Part shown: piece by piece, positions 5,481-5,481 of the stretch | How positions within the stretch are numbered: the first letter of the stretch is position 1 | Layout: each line of letters begins with the position of its first letter | NCBI GenBank assembly: GCA_012798145.1 | Contig: JAAZNT010000296.1 | Span: 1-5,481 of the forward strand | Direction: 5' to 3' | Length of the DNA: 5,481 bases | Origin: Thermoanaerobaculaceae bacterium | GTDB lineage: Bacteria; Acidobacteriota; UBA4820 | Made by a program: the position numbers and the translations under genes | Notes under the pieces: model-generated | The model's database searches: none | The model's input: the letters and a program-made list of their open reading frames with translations, nothing else | What the model was told of the DNA's origin: nothing

Positions 5481-5481
5481 A
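5473..5481 (+). CDS. Start of a downstream gene, probably the cognate response regulator (cut by window edge)
   Basis: An ATG at 5473 overlaps the kinase stop codon in another frame (ATGCTTAA) and reads M-L-K to the window end. GGTGAG lies about 4 nt upstream as an SD. An 8-nt overlap with the end of a histidine kinase gene is the usual layout of a co-translated two-component pair, and many receiver domains open with M-x-K-I-L. Only three codons are visible, so the product is inferred from context. Confidence 0.45.

Overview
The window reads as a piece of an AT-rich bacterial chromosome. A textbook sigma-70-type promoter and strong AGGAGG-type Shine-Dalgarno (SD) sequences point to Bacteria rather than Archaea. 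The gene content (an Fe-S protein, a metallochaperone-type GTPase, a soluble ABC ATPase and a multi-PAS histidine kinase) fits an anaerobe from an uncultured or poorly sampled lineage. The phylum cannot be fixed from this sequence. I see no mobile element, CRISPR array, tRNA or rRNA.

Left part (141-2504, minus strand): a three-gene operon read right to left. One promoter (-35 TTGACA, 17-bp spacer, extended -10 TATTAT; 2476-2504) drives an ABC-type ATPase with no permease partner (1617-2423), then a G3E/SIMIBI GTPase of the HypB/UreG/CobW type with three extra cysteine pairs (909-1607), then a cysteine-rich protein with an N-terminal CdhD/AcsC-like 4Fe-4S motif (141-800). A perfect 16-bp palindrome fills the promoter spacer and is a likely repressor operator. 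The first two genes are 9 nt apart and the SD of the second overlaps the stop codon of the first. The third gene follows a 108-nt gap that holds an 8-codon mini-ORF and two mutually exclusive AT-rich hairpins. My inference is that the three proteins form a nucleotide-driven maturation or activation module for a metal centre or metallocofactor. The substrate cannot be read from the sequence. Positions 1-140, downstream of the operon, hold no gene and no convincing terminator.

Middle (about 2505-2903): some 400 nt with no gene I can support. It contains two abutting palindromes and two small stem-loops.

Right part (2904-5480, plus strand): a membrane-anchored histidine kinase with three transmembrane helices, four PAS domains, a HisKA domain (His649) and a HATPase domain. 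It belongs to the NtrB/AtoS/ZraS-like style of kinases. Its last codons overlap an ATG at 5473 that probably begins its response regulator, cut off by the window edge. The kinase is divergent from the operon, and nothing in the sequence proves that it controls it.
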